Numbered from the stretch's first letter, positions 16,746 to 23,605 are shown. The stretch: 39,065 nt of DNA from an uncultured Prevotellaceae bacterium (GCA_937898415.1 CALDLA010000097.1:1-39065), one strand, 5' to 3'. Program-made: numbers and translations. Notes: generated by a model from the letters alone, not told the origin.

Positions 16746-16751
16746 CATCGT

Positions 16752-16812
16752 GTTTTTCATAGTATTAGATTTAAGGTTAACAAAGGTTGGGGCTTAGCGA
16801 AGCCCCTTTTTT
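16752..16812 (+). ncRNA. Putative small RNA or terminated leader, about 60 nt
   Basis: A strong promoter at 16715-16745 is followed about 45 nt later by a perfect intrinsic terminator (16789-16812), with no start codon and open frame between. The transcript would be about 60 nt: a U-rich start, then ATTAGATTTAAGGTTAACAA, then the terminator hairpin. A second, independent promoter for GH43 lies just downstream, so this unit is not needed as the GH43 leader. It could be a free small RNA or the terminated end of a regulated leader. The left boundary is estimated from the promoter. Confidence 0.55.
16789..16812 (+). terminator. Intrinsic terminator
   Basis: GGGGCTT and AAGCCCC pair perfectly around an AGCG loop, followed by six T residues. 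It ends the short transcript and may also stop read-through from the GIN gene. Confidence 0.88.
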
Positions 16813-16823
16813 ATGCCCAAAAG

Positions 16824-16855
16824 TTTGGAGCGTAAAGATTTTTTTGTTATTTTTG
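16824..16855 (+). promoter_or_regulatory. Promoter of the GH43 gene
   Basis: TTTG at 16824-16827, 20-nt spacer, TATTTTTG at 16848-16855. It lies 33 nt before the ATG at 16889 and directly after the terminator of the preceding short unit. Confidence 0.75.
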
Positions 16856-16888
16856 CAACAAAATTCCGAACTTTGGACATTGAACGAT

Positions 16889-18481
16889 ATGAGAAGATTA
16901 CTGTTGGCTTTCTGCATAATGCTTTGCGCATTGTGCATTAATACCGCGAGGGCACAGTACAGGAACCCCGTCATCGCCGGATATCACCCCGACCCCAGCG
17001 TCTGCCGCGTGGGCGACGACTTCTATATCGTCAACTCGTCGTTCCAGTATTTCCCCGGCGTACCCATCTACCACTCCAAGGACTTGGTACACTGGGAACT
17101 CATAGGCAACGTGCTCGACCGCGAGTCGCAGCTACAGCTGAAGGGAGCCACCTCGTGGACGGGCATCTACGCCCCCACCCTGCGCTATCATGGAGGCACC
17201 TATTATATGATTACCACCAACGTGGGCGGACAGGGAAACTTCATGGTGACCGCACGCGACCCCCGAGGCCCCTGGAGCGAGCCCGTGTGGCTGAAACAGG
17301 GCGGCATCGACCCCTCGCTCTACTTCGAGAACGGGAAGTGCTACATGGTGAGCAATCCCGACAACGGTATCATGCTCTGCCAGATAGACCCCAAGACGGG
17401 TAACCAGTTGACGCCCTCGAAGCTACTGTGGCAGGGCACCGGCGGACGCTACCCCGAAGGGCCACACCTCTATAAGAAGGACGGATGGTACTACCTCCTC
17501 ATCTCGGAGGGAGGCACCGAACTGGCCCACCGCCTGACCATTGCGCGCAGCAAGACGATTGAGGGTCCCTATGAGGCCAATCCGCAGAACCCGCTGCTGA
17601 CCCACTGTTCCATGGGGGGACAGTCGAACCCCATACAGGGCACCGGACATGGCGACTTCGTCGAGGCGGCGGACGGCTCGTGGTGGGTGGTTTTCCTGGC
17701 CTACCGCAACTTCGGAGGGGCCTATCACCACCTGGGGCGCGAGACCTTCCTGGCGCCGGTAGAGTGGAAGCAGGGCGAGTGGCCCGTCATCAACGGCGGA
17801 CAGCCGGTTGACACGCTGATGGTCACCCCACGGCCACACTCGGCTACGCCTTCAATGCCCGCAGCACCACGCCATCTGCGCACCACGTTCGACAAGCCCC
17901 TCGGCCCCGAGTGGGTGTACATACAGAATCCTGACTCAACGATGTACAGCTTCGTCAACGGACGCCTGCGCCTGAAGGCCAGCCTGAGCAGCCTGACCGA
18001 CAACCAGCGCCCGACGTTCGTAGGGCGCCGTCAGGAGAGTCCCGTGTTCACCGCCCAGACGCGACTCGACTTCAACCAGTCGCTAAACGGCGACGAGGCC
18101 GGACTGACGGTGTACCAGATCAACGACGGCCACGCCGACTTCTGCCTGCTACAGGGAAGGAGGGGCATGTCGGTCGCGCTGAAGATGACGATGAAGAGCG
18201 TCAGCTTCACCATGAAGACGGCCAGCATCCCCAACACCGCCTGCACCCTACGTGTCAGGAGCGACGGCGCGATGTACTACTTCGACTACTCCGTTGACGG
18301 AAAGACGTTCGTGACGCTCGACAAGATTGACTGTCCGCTGCTGAGCACCGAGGTCGTCGGAGGCTTCACCGGCGTCATGATTGGCATGTATGCCTCGATG
18401 AACCGGGGCTACGTCGGCAATGGGTGGTCGTATGCCGACTTCAGCTACTTCGACTACGACGAGACAACAAGCACTAAATAA
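16889..18481 (+). CDS. Glycoside hydrolase family 43 (xylosidase/arabinofuranosidase type)
   Basis: A secreted or periplasmic enzyme of 530 residues cleaving xylose or arabinose units from plant hemicellulose. The signal peptide is MRRLLLAFCIMLCALCINTARAQ. A five-bladed beta-propeller catalytic domain follows with the three acidic residues of GH43: Asp35 in GYHPDPSVCRVGDDFY (base), Asp141 in GGIDPSLYF (pKa modulator) and Glu190 in YPEGPHLYKKDGWYYL (acid). Residues from about 325 form a C-terminal beta-sandwich typical of GH43 xylosidases of the subfamily 11/12 group. The exact substrate is not readable. The ATG at 16889 was chosen over an upstream one at 16787 because that would precede the promoter and lack the signal peptide. 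Aquaporin follows after 39 bp and may be cotranscribed. Confidence 0.93.
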   Translation: MRRLLLAFCIMLCALCINTARAQYRNPVIAGYHPDPSVCRVGDDFYIVNSSFQYFPGVPIYHSKDLVHWELIGNVLDRESQLQLKGATSWTGIYAPTLRYHGGTYYMITTNVGGQGNFMVTARDPRGPWSEPVWLKQGGIDPSLYFENGKCYMVSNPDNGIMLCQIDPKTGNQLTPSKLLWQGTGGRYPEGPHLYKKDGWYYLLISEGGTELAHRLTIARSKTIEGPYEANPQNPLLTHCSMGGQSNPIQGTGHGDFVEAADGSWWVVFLAYRNFGGAYHHLGRETFLAPVEWKQGEWPVINGGQPVDTLMVTPRPHSATPSMPAAPRHLRTTFDKPLGPEWVYIQNPDSTMYSFVNGRLRLKASLSSLTDNQRPTFVGRRQESPVFTAQTRLDFNQSLNGDEAGLTVYQINDGHADFCLLQGRRGMSVALKMTMKSVSFTMKTASIPNTACTLRVRSDGAMYYFDYSVDGKTFVTLDKIDCPLLSTEVVGGFTGVMIGMYASMNRGYVGNGWSYADFSYFDYDETTSTK

Positions 18482-18520
18482 TAAAACTCAAAACATTAAA
18501 CCCTTAAACAATCAAACATT

Positions 18521-19201
18521 ATGAAAAAGTATTTAGCAGAAATGGTGGGCACGATGGTGCTCGTACTGATGGGTTGCGGCGTCGCCGTCAGCCTGGGTTG
18601 TGACCCTGTTAACAACATTCCCGCTGTGGTGGGTACTGCGTTTGCCTTCGGCTTGGCGGTGGTCGCTATGGCCTACACCATCGGCGGCATCTCCGGCTGC
18701 CACATCAACCCCGCCATCACCCTCGGCTGCATGCTTACCGGCCGTATGGACGCCAAGGAGGGATGCATGTACATGATCTTCCAGGTCATCGGCGCCTTCA
18801 TCGGCAGTCTGTTGCTGTATATCCTGACGGCCAACGTTCCCGGACTGGAGGGCACGGGTGCCAACGACTTGCAGGCCAACGTCACCATGCTGGGCGGACT
18901 GCTGGCTGAGATCATCTTCACCTGCATCTTCGTGCTCGTCGTACTGGGCACCACGTCGAAGACCAACGGCGCCACCAACAACTTCGCCGGCCTGGCCATC
19001 GGCCTCTCGCTCATCCTCGTCCACCTCGTCTGCATCCGCTACACGGGTACCTCGGTGAACCCCGCCCGCTCTATTGCTCCCGCCATCTTCCAGGGAGGCA
19101 CCGCTCTCGCCAACCTCTGGATCTTCATCGTCGGCCCCTTCGTAGGTGCTGCCTGCGCCGCCGCCATCTGGAAGATGATACATCCGGCTAAGAAGCAATA
19201 A
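18521..19201 (+). CDS. aqpZ: Aquaporin Z-type water channel
   Basis: An inner-membrane channel of the MIP family, 226 residues with six transmembrane helices and two half-helices. Both NPA motifs are intact: GCHINPAITLG (63-65) and TSVNPARSIAPAIF (180-182), with the selectivity Arg183 directly after the second. The His in LVHLVCIRYTGTSVNPARS is also typical of water-selective channels. Lack of the Asp expected after the second NPA in glycerol facilitators (GlpF has NPARD; here NPARS) argues for water. It follows GH43 closely, but no functional link is evident. A long inverted repeat past its stop can serve as terminator. Confidence 0.95.
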   Translation: MKKYLAEMVGTMVLVLMGCGVAVSLGCDPVNNIPAVVGTAFAFGLAVVAMAYTIGGISGCHINPAITLGCMLTGRMDAKEGCMYMIFQVIGAFIGSLLLYILTANVPGLEGTGANDLQANVTMLGGLLAEIIFTCIFVLVVLGTTSKTNGATNNFAGLAIGLSLILVHLVCIRYTGTSVNPARSIAPAIFQGGTALANLWIFIVGPFVGAACAAAIWKMIHPAKKQ

Positions 19202-19204
19202 AAA

Positions 19205-19325
19205 GCTGAGAGAAGTTAGGAGAAGTTAGGGGAAGTTAGGAGAAGTTATGAGACATTTCTTCTAACTTCCCCTAATTCCTTTTATATTCCCATAACTTCT
19301 CCTAACTTCCTCTAACTTCCTCCTT
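19205..19325. repeat. GAAGTTAGGA tandem repeat with two competing hairpins; bidirectional terminator candidate
   Basis: On the left are four direct copies of a GAAGTTAGG-like unit with 10-bp period (19211-19250). On the right are inverted copies. GGAAGTTAGGAGAAGTTATG (19231-19250) pairs perfectly with 19291-19310. An alternative pairing joins TTAGGGGAAGTTAG (about 19227-19240) with the sequence at about 19262-19276, so two structures exclude each other. It lies between the convergent aqpZ and lipoprotein genes. The right part is also coding: it encodes the last residues of the lipoprotein, whose stop codon is at 19302-19304. Confidence 0.8.
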
Positions 19326-19880
19326 CTTCCCAAACTGCCGGACGGGCTTGGCAGGCGTTGCGGCCGTGCTGTCGGCAGCGGCTCCGCGAGTCTGACGAGT
19401 GTAGTAGTAGTCGTCGTCACACCAGGGGTCGTAGCCCCAATTGCTGTAGTTGTCCCAGTTGGGCGATGAGGTGTGGACGAGGTTGAAATAGACGTCGTTG
19501 TCGCCATCGGCGATGTAGCCGGAGAAGCGCGAGTCATTCAGGTGGTAGTCAGAGATGACCACCGAGGTGTCGTCCTCGCGGAAGTGGATGTAGATGTTGC
19601 CGTTACTGACGCGCCAGCTGATGTGGTTGGCCACGTAGTCCCAAGGTGCGCCGCTGTAGTAATCTACCCAGTAGCCCGAGCCCTTGGTAAAGCGGAAGGG
19701 ATCGATGTCGAAGGTGACCTCCGTGTGGGTGGCGTAGTAGTCGTGACCGTCGTAATAGGTGGAAACGAACATGGTGCCACTCCAGGTTCCCTCGAGGTTG
19801 TCGGCGATGTATTCGTCCTCGCAAGCGGTGAATGTGAGACCCATCAGGGCCATCAGCATCATGGTGTATAACTTCTTCAT
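19302..19880 (-). CDS. Small predicted lipoprotein, unknown function
   Basis: A 192-residue protein with signal peptide MKKLYTMMLMALMGLTFTAC and lipobox Cys20. The mature part begins EDEYIADNLEGTWSGTMF, a start that recalls lipocalin-like proteins, and is rich in Tyr, Trp and Asp with alternating beta-strand pattern. The last part (after about residue 165) is Ala/Thr/Pro-rich and probably disordered. Its final nine residues (GKKEEVRGS) come from the shared repeat at 19205-19325. The open frame extends 30 codons upstream, but the ATG at 19880 gives the lipoprotein signal and follows a good promoter. No homologous function is recognised. Confidence 0.8.
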   Translation of the reverse strand: MKKLYTMMLMALMGLTFTACEDEYIADNLEGTWSGTMFVSTYYDGHDYYATHTEVTFDIDPFRFTKGSGYWVDYYSGAPWDYVANHISWRVSNGNIYIHFREDDTSVVISDYHLNDSRFSGYIADGDNDVYFNLVHTSSPNWDNYSNWGYDPWCDDDYYYTRQTRGAAADSTAATPAKPVRQFGKKEEVRGS

Positions 19881-19927
19881 AGTCGTAATCTTTATAAGGT
19901 GAGACGTTCTGTTAATTAATTCCGCCA

Positions 19928-19958
19928 CAAAGATACGGCTTTTCAGCACCCGATGCAA
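19928..19958 (-). promoter_or_regulatory. Promoter of the lipoprotein gene
   Basis: On the minus strand TTG (19956-19958), 20-nt spacer, TATCTTTG (19928-19935). Transcription would start near 19922, leaving a leader of about 40 nt and supporting the start codon at 19880. Confidence 0.72.
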
Positions 19959-20044
19959 GGGTAAAGCCATAAAGTAACGGTGGGAAAGCCATAAAACCGC
20001 ATAGGGAAATCCCTAAGCGGTTCATTTTTCTGGAATGTTAAATA

Positions 20045-20124
20045 TATCGAAATTCAATAAAGTTTTATCGATTTTATTTGGAGGATTGAAAAATAAAGCG
20101 TACTTTTGCACATCGATATTCGAT
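20045..20124 (+). promoter_or_regulatory. Promoter with ATCGA-type operator repeats for the membrane protein/HTH pair
   Basis: TTTG (20077-20080), 20-nt spacer, TACTTTTG (20101-20108). The palindrome ATCGATATTCGAT lies at 20112-20124, over the expected transcription start. Related elements TATCGAAATTCAATAAA (about 20045) and TTATCGATTTTAT (20065-20077) lie upstream of and touching the -33 box. The placement suits repression by a dimeric regulator, most simply the HTH protein encoded by this operon. Confidence 0.6.
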
Positions 20125-20172
20125 AAATATAATAATCAATTCAATAAACAAAGAAAATAAAACAATAAAATT

Positions 20173-20658
20173 ATGAGTAAATCAAACGTTATGCAGTATG
20201 CAAAAAATCATCTGGGAACCATCATCGTTCTCTGCGCAGTTGTAGTTTATATCGTGTGGCGCTATGTCCACTATATCAATGGAATGAATCAGGCGACAAC
20301 CGATTACGACTATTGTTACAACCTCAGCGAATTGTTTCAGCTGAACAGTAAGACCGTCTTTGCCATTATATATGGCATCATATGCAATCGCACCTATCTC
20401 AGTAAGCAATACTCCAAATGGAGCATCTGGCTGTTTTATATCTCAGCCGTTGCCATGCTTGCACATTTCGTTGCAGCAGGCTACGTGTTCGATTACGTTT
20501 TTGCACACGTCGGTGCCGACCACATGGACCGCATACCGACGCTGGCAAGGGACATCTTCGGAGCTCCGGCCTTCTTCATCATCCTGTGCTTCTTCTTTGT
20601 GCCTAAACTCATCAAGGACACGCTGAAGCTGAAACAAGAGCAGGAACTCACCATCTAA
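20173..20658 (+). CDS. Small four-helix membrane protein (possibly DUF2975-like)
   Basis: A 161-residue inner-membrane protein with four hydrophobic segments, roughly residues 14-34, 62-80, 82-107 and 130-147, no signal peptide, and a charged C-terminal tail (KDTLKLKQEQELTI). It has no catalytic motif that I recognise. The gene is followed after 28 bp by a YozG/Cro-type HTH gene, a pairing well known for DUF2975 membrane proteins, so that assignment is made mainly from context. The pair is often taken to be a small membrane-linked regulatory module, but its function is not established. Confidence 0.65.
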   Translation: MSKSNVMQYAKNHLGTIIVLCAVVVYIVWRYVHYINGMNQATTDYDYCYNLSELFQLNSKTVFAIIYGIICNRTYLSKQYSKWSIWLFYISAVAMLAHFVAAGYVFDYVFAHVGADHMDRIPTLARDIFGAPAFFIILCFFFVPKLIKDTLKLKQEQELTI

Positions 20659-20686
20659 TCACGAATCAACGACCGATTTAGTGCCT

Positions 20687-20896
20687 ATGGGAAAGATTAT
20701 TGTTAATCTCGATGTAGAGATGGCGAAGCGCAAGATGTCGCTTAGCGAACTGGCAGAACGAGTAGGCTTGACGTTGGCAAACCTCTCTATCCTGAAAACG
20801 GGCAAGGCCAAGGCTGTACGCTTTACGACACTTGAGGCTATCTGTCGAGTATTAGGTTGCCAGCCCGGTGACATTTTAGAATATAGAGATGAATGA
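20687..20896 (+). CDS. Cro/C1-family HTH regulator (YozG-like)
   Basis: A 69-residue DNA-binding protein made almost entirely of one helix-turn-helix domain: MSLSELAERVGLTLANLSILKTGKAKAVRFTTLEAICRVLGCQPGDILEY. The pattern GKAKAxRFxTLEAIC and CQPGDILEY is characteristic of this small XRE subfamily. The ATG at 20687 is preferred to a GTG two codons earlier because family members start MGKIIVNLDV. It is downstream of the membrane protein gene and likely cotranscribed. It probably represses its own promoter through the repeats at 20045-20124. Confidence 0.9.
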   Translation: MGKIIVNLDVEMAKRKMSLSELAERVGLTLANLSILKTGKAKAVRFTTLEAICRVLGCQPGDILEYRDE

Positions 20897-20916
20897 TATC
20901 TCCTTCCTCACTTGCA

Positions 20917-20954
20917 GAGGGGACTGGCAGCACTCATAGTCTGTCAGTCCCCTC
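20917..20954 (+). terminator. Stem-loop after the HTH gene
   Basis: GAGGGGACTG (20917-20926) pairs exactly with CAGTCCCCTC (20945-20954), 21 bp after the HTH stop codon. A T-tract is lacking, so it is a terminator or mRNA-stabilising hairpin without strong proof of either. Confidence 0.55.
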
Positions 20955-21008
20955 CTCAGTTATTACATGTTCTAAGTGTGGTGGAAATATTATCATTTTG
21001 CACCTTCT

Positions 21009-21272
21009 TTATATAAAACCTATACGTGCTCCGCCTTTCTTCACAATCTTCTCTTCGCGGCAATATTGTTCAATTTTCTCATCGGTCACATAATCATTCC
21101 CATAGAGAATGCTATCTATATCACACTTGCGAGTTATATTCTCAATCTGCCCTCCACTAAAATCATAGACAGAGGCCAGTCTTACCGCAGTCTTCTCTGA
21201 GAGCTCCGGCAACATAGACTGCCAGATTTTGGTGCGCTGAGCCAATTCGGGTTTCTCAAACTTCACCTTGTA
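21009..21272 (-). pseudogene. C-terminal fragment of an AAA-family ATPase
   Basis: The minus strand encodes about 87 residues: FYKVKFEKPELAQRTKIWQ, then SMLPELSEKTAVRLASVYDFSGGQIENITRK and a Lys/Arg-rich end. This is the small alpha-helical lid domain that closes AAA ATPases of the type found in Bacteroidetes accessory regions; FxxPxxxxRxxIW and DFSGGQIENI are its signature. The nucleotide-binding part (Walker A and B) is missing. Reading upstream, a stop codon occurs at 21276-21278, where the homology ends. There is no good start codon except a GTG at 21266, so the fragment is unlikely to be functional. Confidence 0.75.
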
Positions 21273-21273
21273 G

Positions 21274-21711
21274 AATTATGACAAACATGGGGTTGCAACT
21301 AGTAAACAATATAATGTCCATATAGGGTATAGAAAAATAAGCTACTACATGGTTGCTGATATAATTGTCAATGGTCAGATTGTTGTGAGTGATGTAGGAA
21401 ATTATTATATTAACAGAGGAGGAATAGAATTCTTTAAAAAAAAGGAAGAAAAAATAACCGCAGGATTTCTGGGTATTTATTGGGATTGGATTCTTGTTGA
21501 AGATATGTTTGATGAGGTAAATTGGAATGATGAACAGCCCTATTTCACTTTTGTAAAGAATGGAGAAGAGGGCGTGCTGACAAACGACAAAGAGTTTATC
21601 CCCTTGGAAAAGTGGAACAGCATGTCGGATGATGAGCAAGATGAGCAATGGGAAAACATTGTAGGTTGTTTGCGCCTTGATTTTACAACTCCTATAGCTA
21701 TAACAGAATAA
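21274..21711 (+). pseudogene. WG-repeat-like protein, 5'-truncated
   Basis: The frame is open from 21274 to the stop at 21711, but the first ATG is internal (21349), where translation would give 120 residues. Upstream residues (YDKHGVATSKQYNVHIGYRK) continue in frame without a start codon, as in a gene that lost its 5' end. The C-terminal half, with FDEVNWNDEQPYFTFVKNGEEGVLTNDKEFIP, resembles KWG/WG repeat proteins and the minus-strand gene at 22787. Base composition is much more AT-rich than the flanking housekeeping genes. It could still be expressed as a short protein from 21349. Confidence 0.55.
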
Positions 21712-21780
21712 CCTCTCTGGCCGTCTTTTGTGCTATTTTCTTTCCGATTTGTTTGGTAATTTTAAATCTATTTCGTATCT

Positions 21781-22341
21781 TTGCGCCTGAAAAAGTCACG
21801 AAATTCGGGAACGTACTCCCGATTTTCATATAAAATTCAGGAGTTTGCTAACATATTTCAGAGGTGTTGGAACTACAGAAACCGACGGATTGGTGACTTC
21901 TTGAAGGAGTTGCATTATACGGAGGGGCGCTCAACGGGATTTCCTAAGATTAGAAAGGCGCTTCGACAGAACGGCTCGCCTGAGGTGAGGTTTGAAACGG
22001 ATGCAAATAACTCGTATTTCCTGGCTCATATTGATATCCATCCAACGTTCCTTAAAGAGCTTGAGGCAGGTACTTCCCCCCAAGCTACCCCCCAAGCCAC
22101 CCCCCAAGCTACTCCTAAAGCTTTGGAACTTCTGAGGGTGTTGGAAGGAGGTCCTAAAACGAGAAGTGGAATAATGGATTCTATGAACCTGAAAGACAGG
22201 AAGAGTCTCCGCGAGAACTATATAAACCCTGCATTGGAGGCAAATTATATTGCGATGCAATTCCCAGAATCTCCTAAGCATCCGAATCAGAAATATTATC
22301 TGACGGATTTGGGAAGAAATCTGTTAAATCATCAAAGTTAA
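21781..22341 (+). pseudogene. C-terminal remnant of a HATPase_c_4/AlbA_2-type DNA-binding ATPase
   Basis: The segment YRNRRIGDFLKELHYTEGRSTGFPKI is the hallmark near the end of the HATPase_c_4 domain in AlbA_2/Schlafen-like transcriptional regulators common in Bacteroidetes. It is followed by PEVRFETDANNSYFLAHIDIHP, a Pro-Gln-Ala-Thr linker repeat (PQAT three times), and a winged-helix end (LKDRKSLRENYINPALEANYI ... KYYLTDLG). Full-length proteins are about 450-550 residues; here the whole N-terminal half is absent. The first 30 residues of the open frame do not fit the family well, indicating a junction near residue 30. The TTG-less upstream sequence shows TAnnTTTG-like TATCTTTG at 21776-21783, overlapping the start of the frame. 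Confidence 0.72.
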
Positions 22342-22348
22342 TTATCTT

Positions 22349-22585
22349 ATGACAAATACAGATGAAAAGTACGTTTTTGAGCCAACGGCATTCGATTATG
22401 TGAATCCGAAGGCGGAGGTGGTGATAGTGGGTATCACGCCAGGTAACTCGCAACTGGACGGTAGCCGTGAGGGGCTATCGCCACGAGAGATCAAGCGGAA
22501 GTTTGCTTTTGCTGGGAGCATGAGGTCTAACCTAGTGAAAATGCAGGACTTCATCGGCGTGGACGGACTGTTGATTAGACTTTGA
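22349..22585 (+). pseudogene. Truncated unrecognised protein with GITPGNSQ motif
   Basis: A 78-residue frame starting 8 bp after the HATPase remnant. It has a beta-strand-loop VVIVGITPGNSQ and a conserved-looking REGLSPREIKRKFAFAGSMRSNLVKMQDFIGV. I recall longer Bacteroidetes proteins of this kind and the loop resembles the first motif of uracil-DNA-glycosylase-like folds, but the function is not established. The last five residues (LLIRL) and early stop suggest that the 3' part is lost, with a minus-strand fragment starting immediately after. Confidence 0.45.
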
Positions 22586-22591
22586 GGGCAC

Positions 22592-22753
22592 TTACTCCAT
22601 CAGATGCTTGTCAATCCACCCGGTGTCTTCCCGTTGGTTTTTGCTGGACAGGAGGTTTTGGTGGATTTCCCTAAGCTTTTCTGCTGCTGGATTCTTGTAA
22701 CCAAAGAGTTCATCGAAGTCAGGGAATCGCTTGACGATAGCCTCCAATGAATT
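22592..22753 (-). pseudogene. 53-codon C-terminal fragment of an unrecognised gene
   Basis: The minus strand reads EAIVKRFPDFDELFGYKNPAAEK, then LREIHQNLLSSKNQREDTGWIDKHLME and stop. Amino-acid composition is that of a real soluble protein, but there is no start codon in the frame: a stop precedes it at 22754-22756. It is therefore read as the tail end of a deleted gene. The parent family was not recognised. Confidence 0.5.
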
Positions 22754-22786
22754 TTACATAATCGTTCGTTTTATTAAGTTCTTACA

Positions 22787-23134
22787 TTAATCGTTGATGA
22801 TGGTGTTGTAGACGTAAGCGCCATCATATTTCTCATCCTCCTCAAACTGGTCCTTGGGGACGAACTCGCCAGTTTCTTCGATGACATAGCCCTCGACACC
22901 GTCTTTGTGGAAGACCACATCTTCGTCGGGGTCCCAATCAATCTGGTCATACTCAGGCAGCACGAAATGGAATGTTCTGGCATCGAGAGCACCAAATTTG
23001 CCATCAGCTTCGAGGAGGATGAAGTCGTTCCATGGCTCATAGAACTGAGTCAGTACGTTGGGGATGAACACCTTTCCGTACTTGGTGACAAATCCAAACT
23101 TACCCTTCACACCATCCCAACAAGCTTGGTACAT
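22787..23134 (-). CDS. WG-repeat-like protein, possible frameshift at the 5' end
   Basis: A 115-residue acidic protein built of WG/KWG-type repeats: GKFGFVTKYGKVFIP, ADGKFGALDARTFHFVLPEYDQI, and DGVEGYVIEETGEFVPKDQF. The function of such repeats is unknown; they are frequent in variable regions and among proteins neutralising or binding others. In the same frame NCWCPYTA precedes the ATG at 23134. A better placed start (ATG at 23187, AAAAAAGAACAG after it) lies in a different frame that closes after 26 codons. With the promoter box at 23225-23232, this suggests an original start at 23187 and a frameshift between 23140 and 23180. It may be a pseudogene. Confidence 0.6.
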   Translation of the reverse strand: MYQACWDGVKGKFGFVTKYGKVFIPNVLTQFYEPWNDFILLEADGKFGALDARTFHFVLPEYDQIDWDPDEDVVFHKDGVEGYVIEETGEFVPKDQFEEDEKYDGAYVYNTIIND

Positions 23135-23224
23135 AGCAGTGTAGGGACACCAACAGTTGGTCTTGGGAGGTTCTGTTCTTTTTTCATTTTATACTCAATT
23201 TAAACAACAACAATTTTCACGATG

Positions 23225-23232
23225 CAAAGATA
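23225..23232 (-). promoter_or_regulatory. -7 box for the WG-repeat gene
   Basis: The minus strand reads TATCTTTG. It is 37 bases before the ATG at 23187 and 90 before the ATG at 23134. No good -33 element is visible. Confidence 0.5.
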
Positions 23233-23390
23233 CAAATAGTTTCTTGATTAGGCCGGACATTTATACGCATAATGGGTCATATGGCATAAAAACGTCCGAA
23301 GTAGGCTTGTACTTATACGTGTACCAAGAGAATTTTGGTACATTGATGCGGATTTATGCTCAAACAACATGTTATTCAGCAGATTTTTTG

Positions 23391-23398
23391 TAACTTTG
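23391..23398 (+). promoter_or_regulatory. -7 box of the NUDIX remnant/M16 unit
   Basis: TAACTTTG 17 bases before the remnant's ATG. As no other box lies before the M16 gene, it may be that gene's promoter. The upstream 23310-23345 region has GTAC-containing inverted repeats (TTGTAC and GTACCAA) of possible operator character. Confidence 0.5.
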
Positions 23399-23415
23399 CA
23401 CTCATAATTGGTGAT

Positions 23416-23605
23416 ATGGCATACACATATAAGCGACCCAAGAGGGAGAACGATTACTGTTGCCTATCTCGCCATCATCGACGAGCCGATTGCTGTCGCT
23501 GGCCAGGATGATGCTGCCAAAGCAGAGTGGTGGCCACTATCGGACTTGCCACATCTGGCTTTCGACCACTATGACATGATGCAGGATGCAATAAGATTAA
23601 TATGA
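23416..23605 (+). pseudogene. NUDIX hydrolase remnant with internal deletion
   Basis: The ATG at 23416 begins MAYTYKRP, the usual start of a Bacteroidetes NUDIX/NrtR-like family (MAYTYKYxRP). At about 23437 the homology jumps to the C-terminal part in another frame: DPRGRTITVAYLAIIDEPIAVAG, then DDAAKAEWWPLSDLPHLAFDHYDMMQDAI. The region that would contain the Nudix box (GX5EX7REUXEEXGU) is missing, about 80 residues. The product cannot be an active hydrolase. The C-terminal frame, open from 23408, ends at TGA 23603-23605, overlapping the M16 start codon by 4 bases (ATGA). Confidence 0.75.

Noticed and set aside
22075..22120. PQAT repeat as a separate repeat element
   Set aside because: It is the Pro/Gln/Ala/Thr linker normal for the HATPase_c_4/AlbA-type protein and is counted within that remnant.
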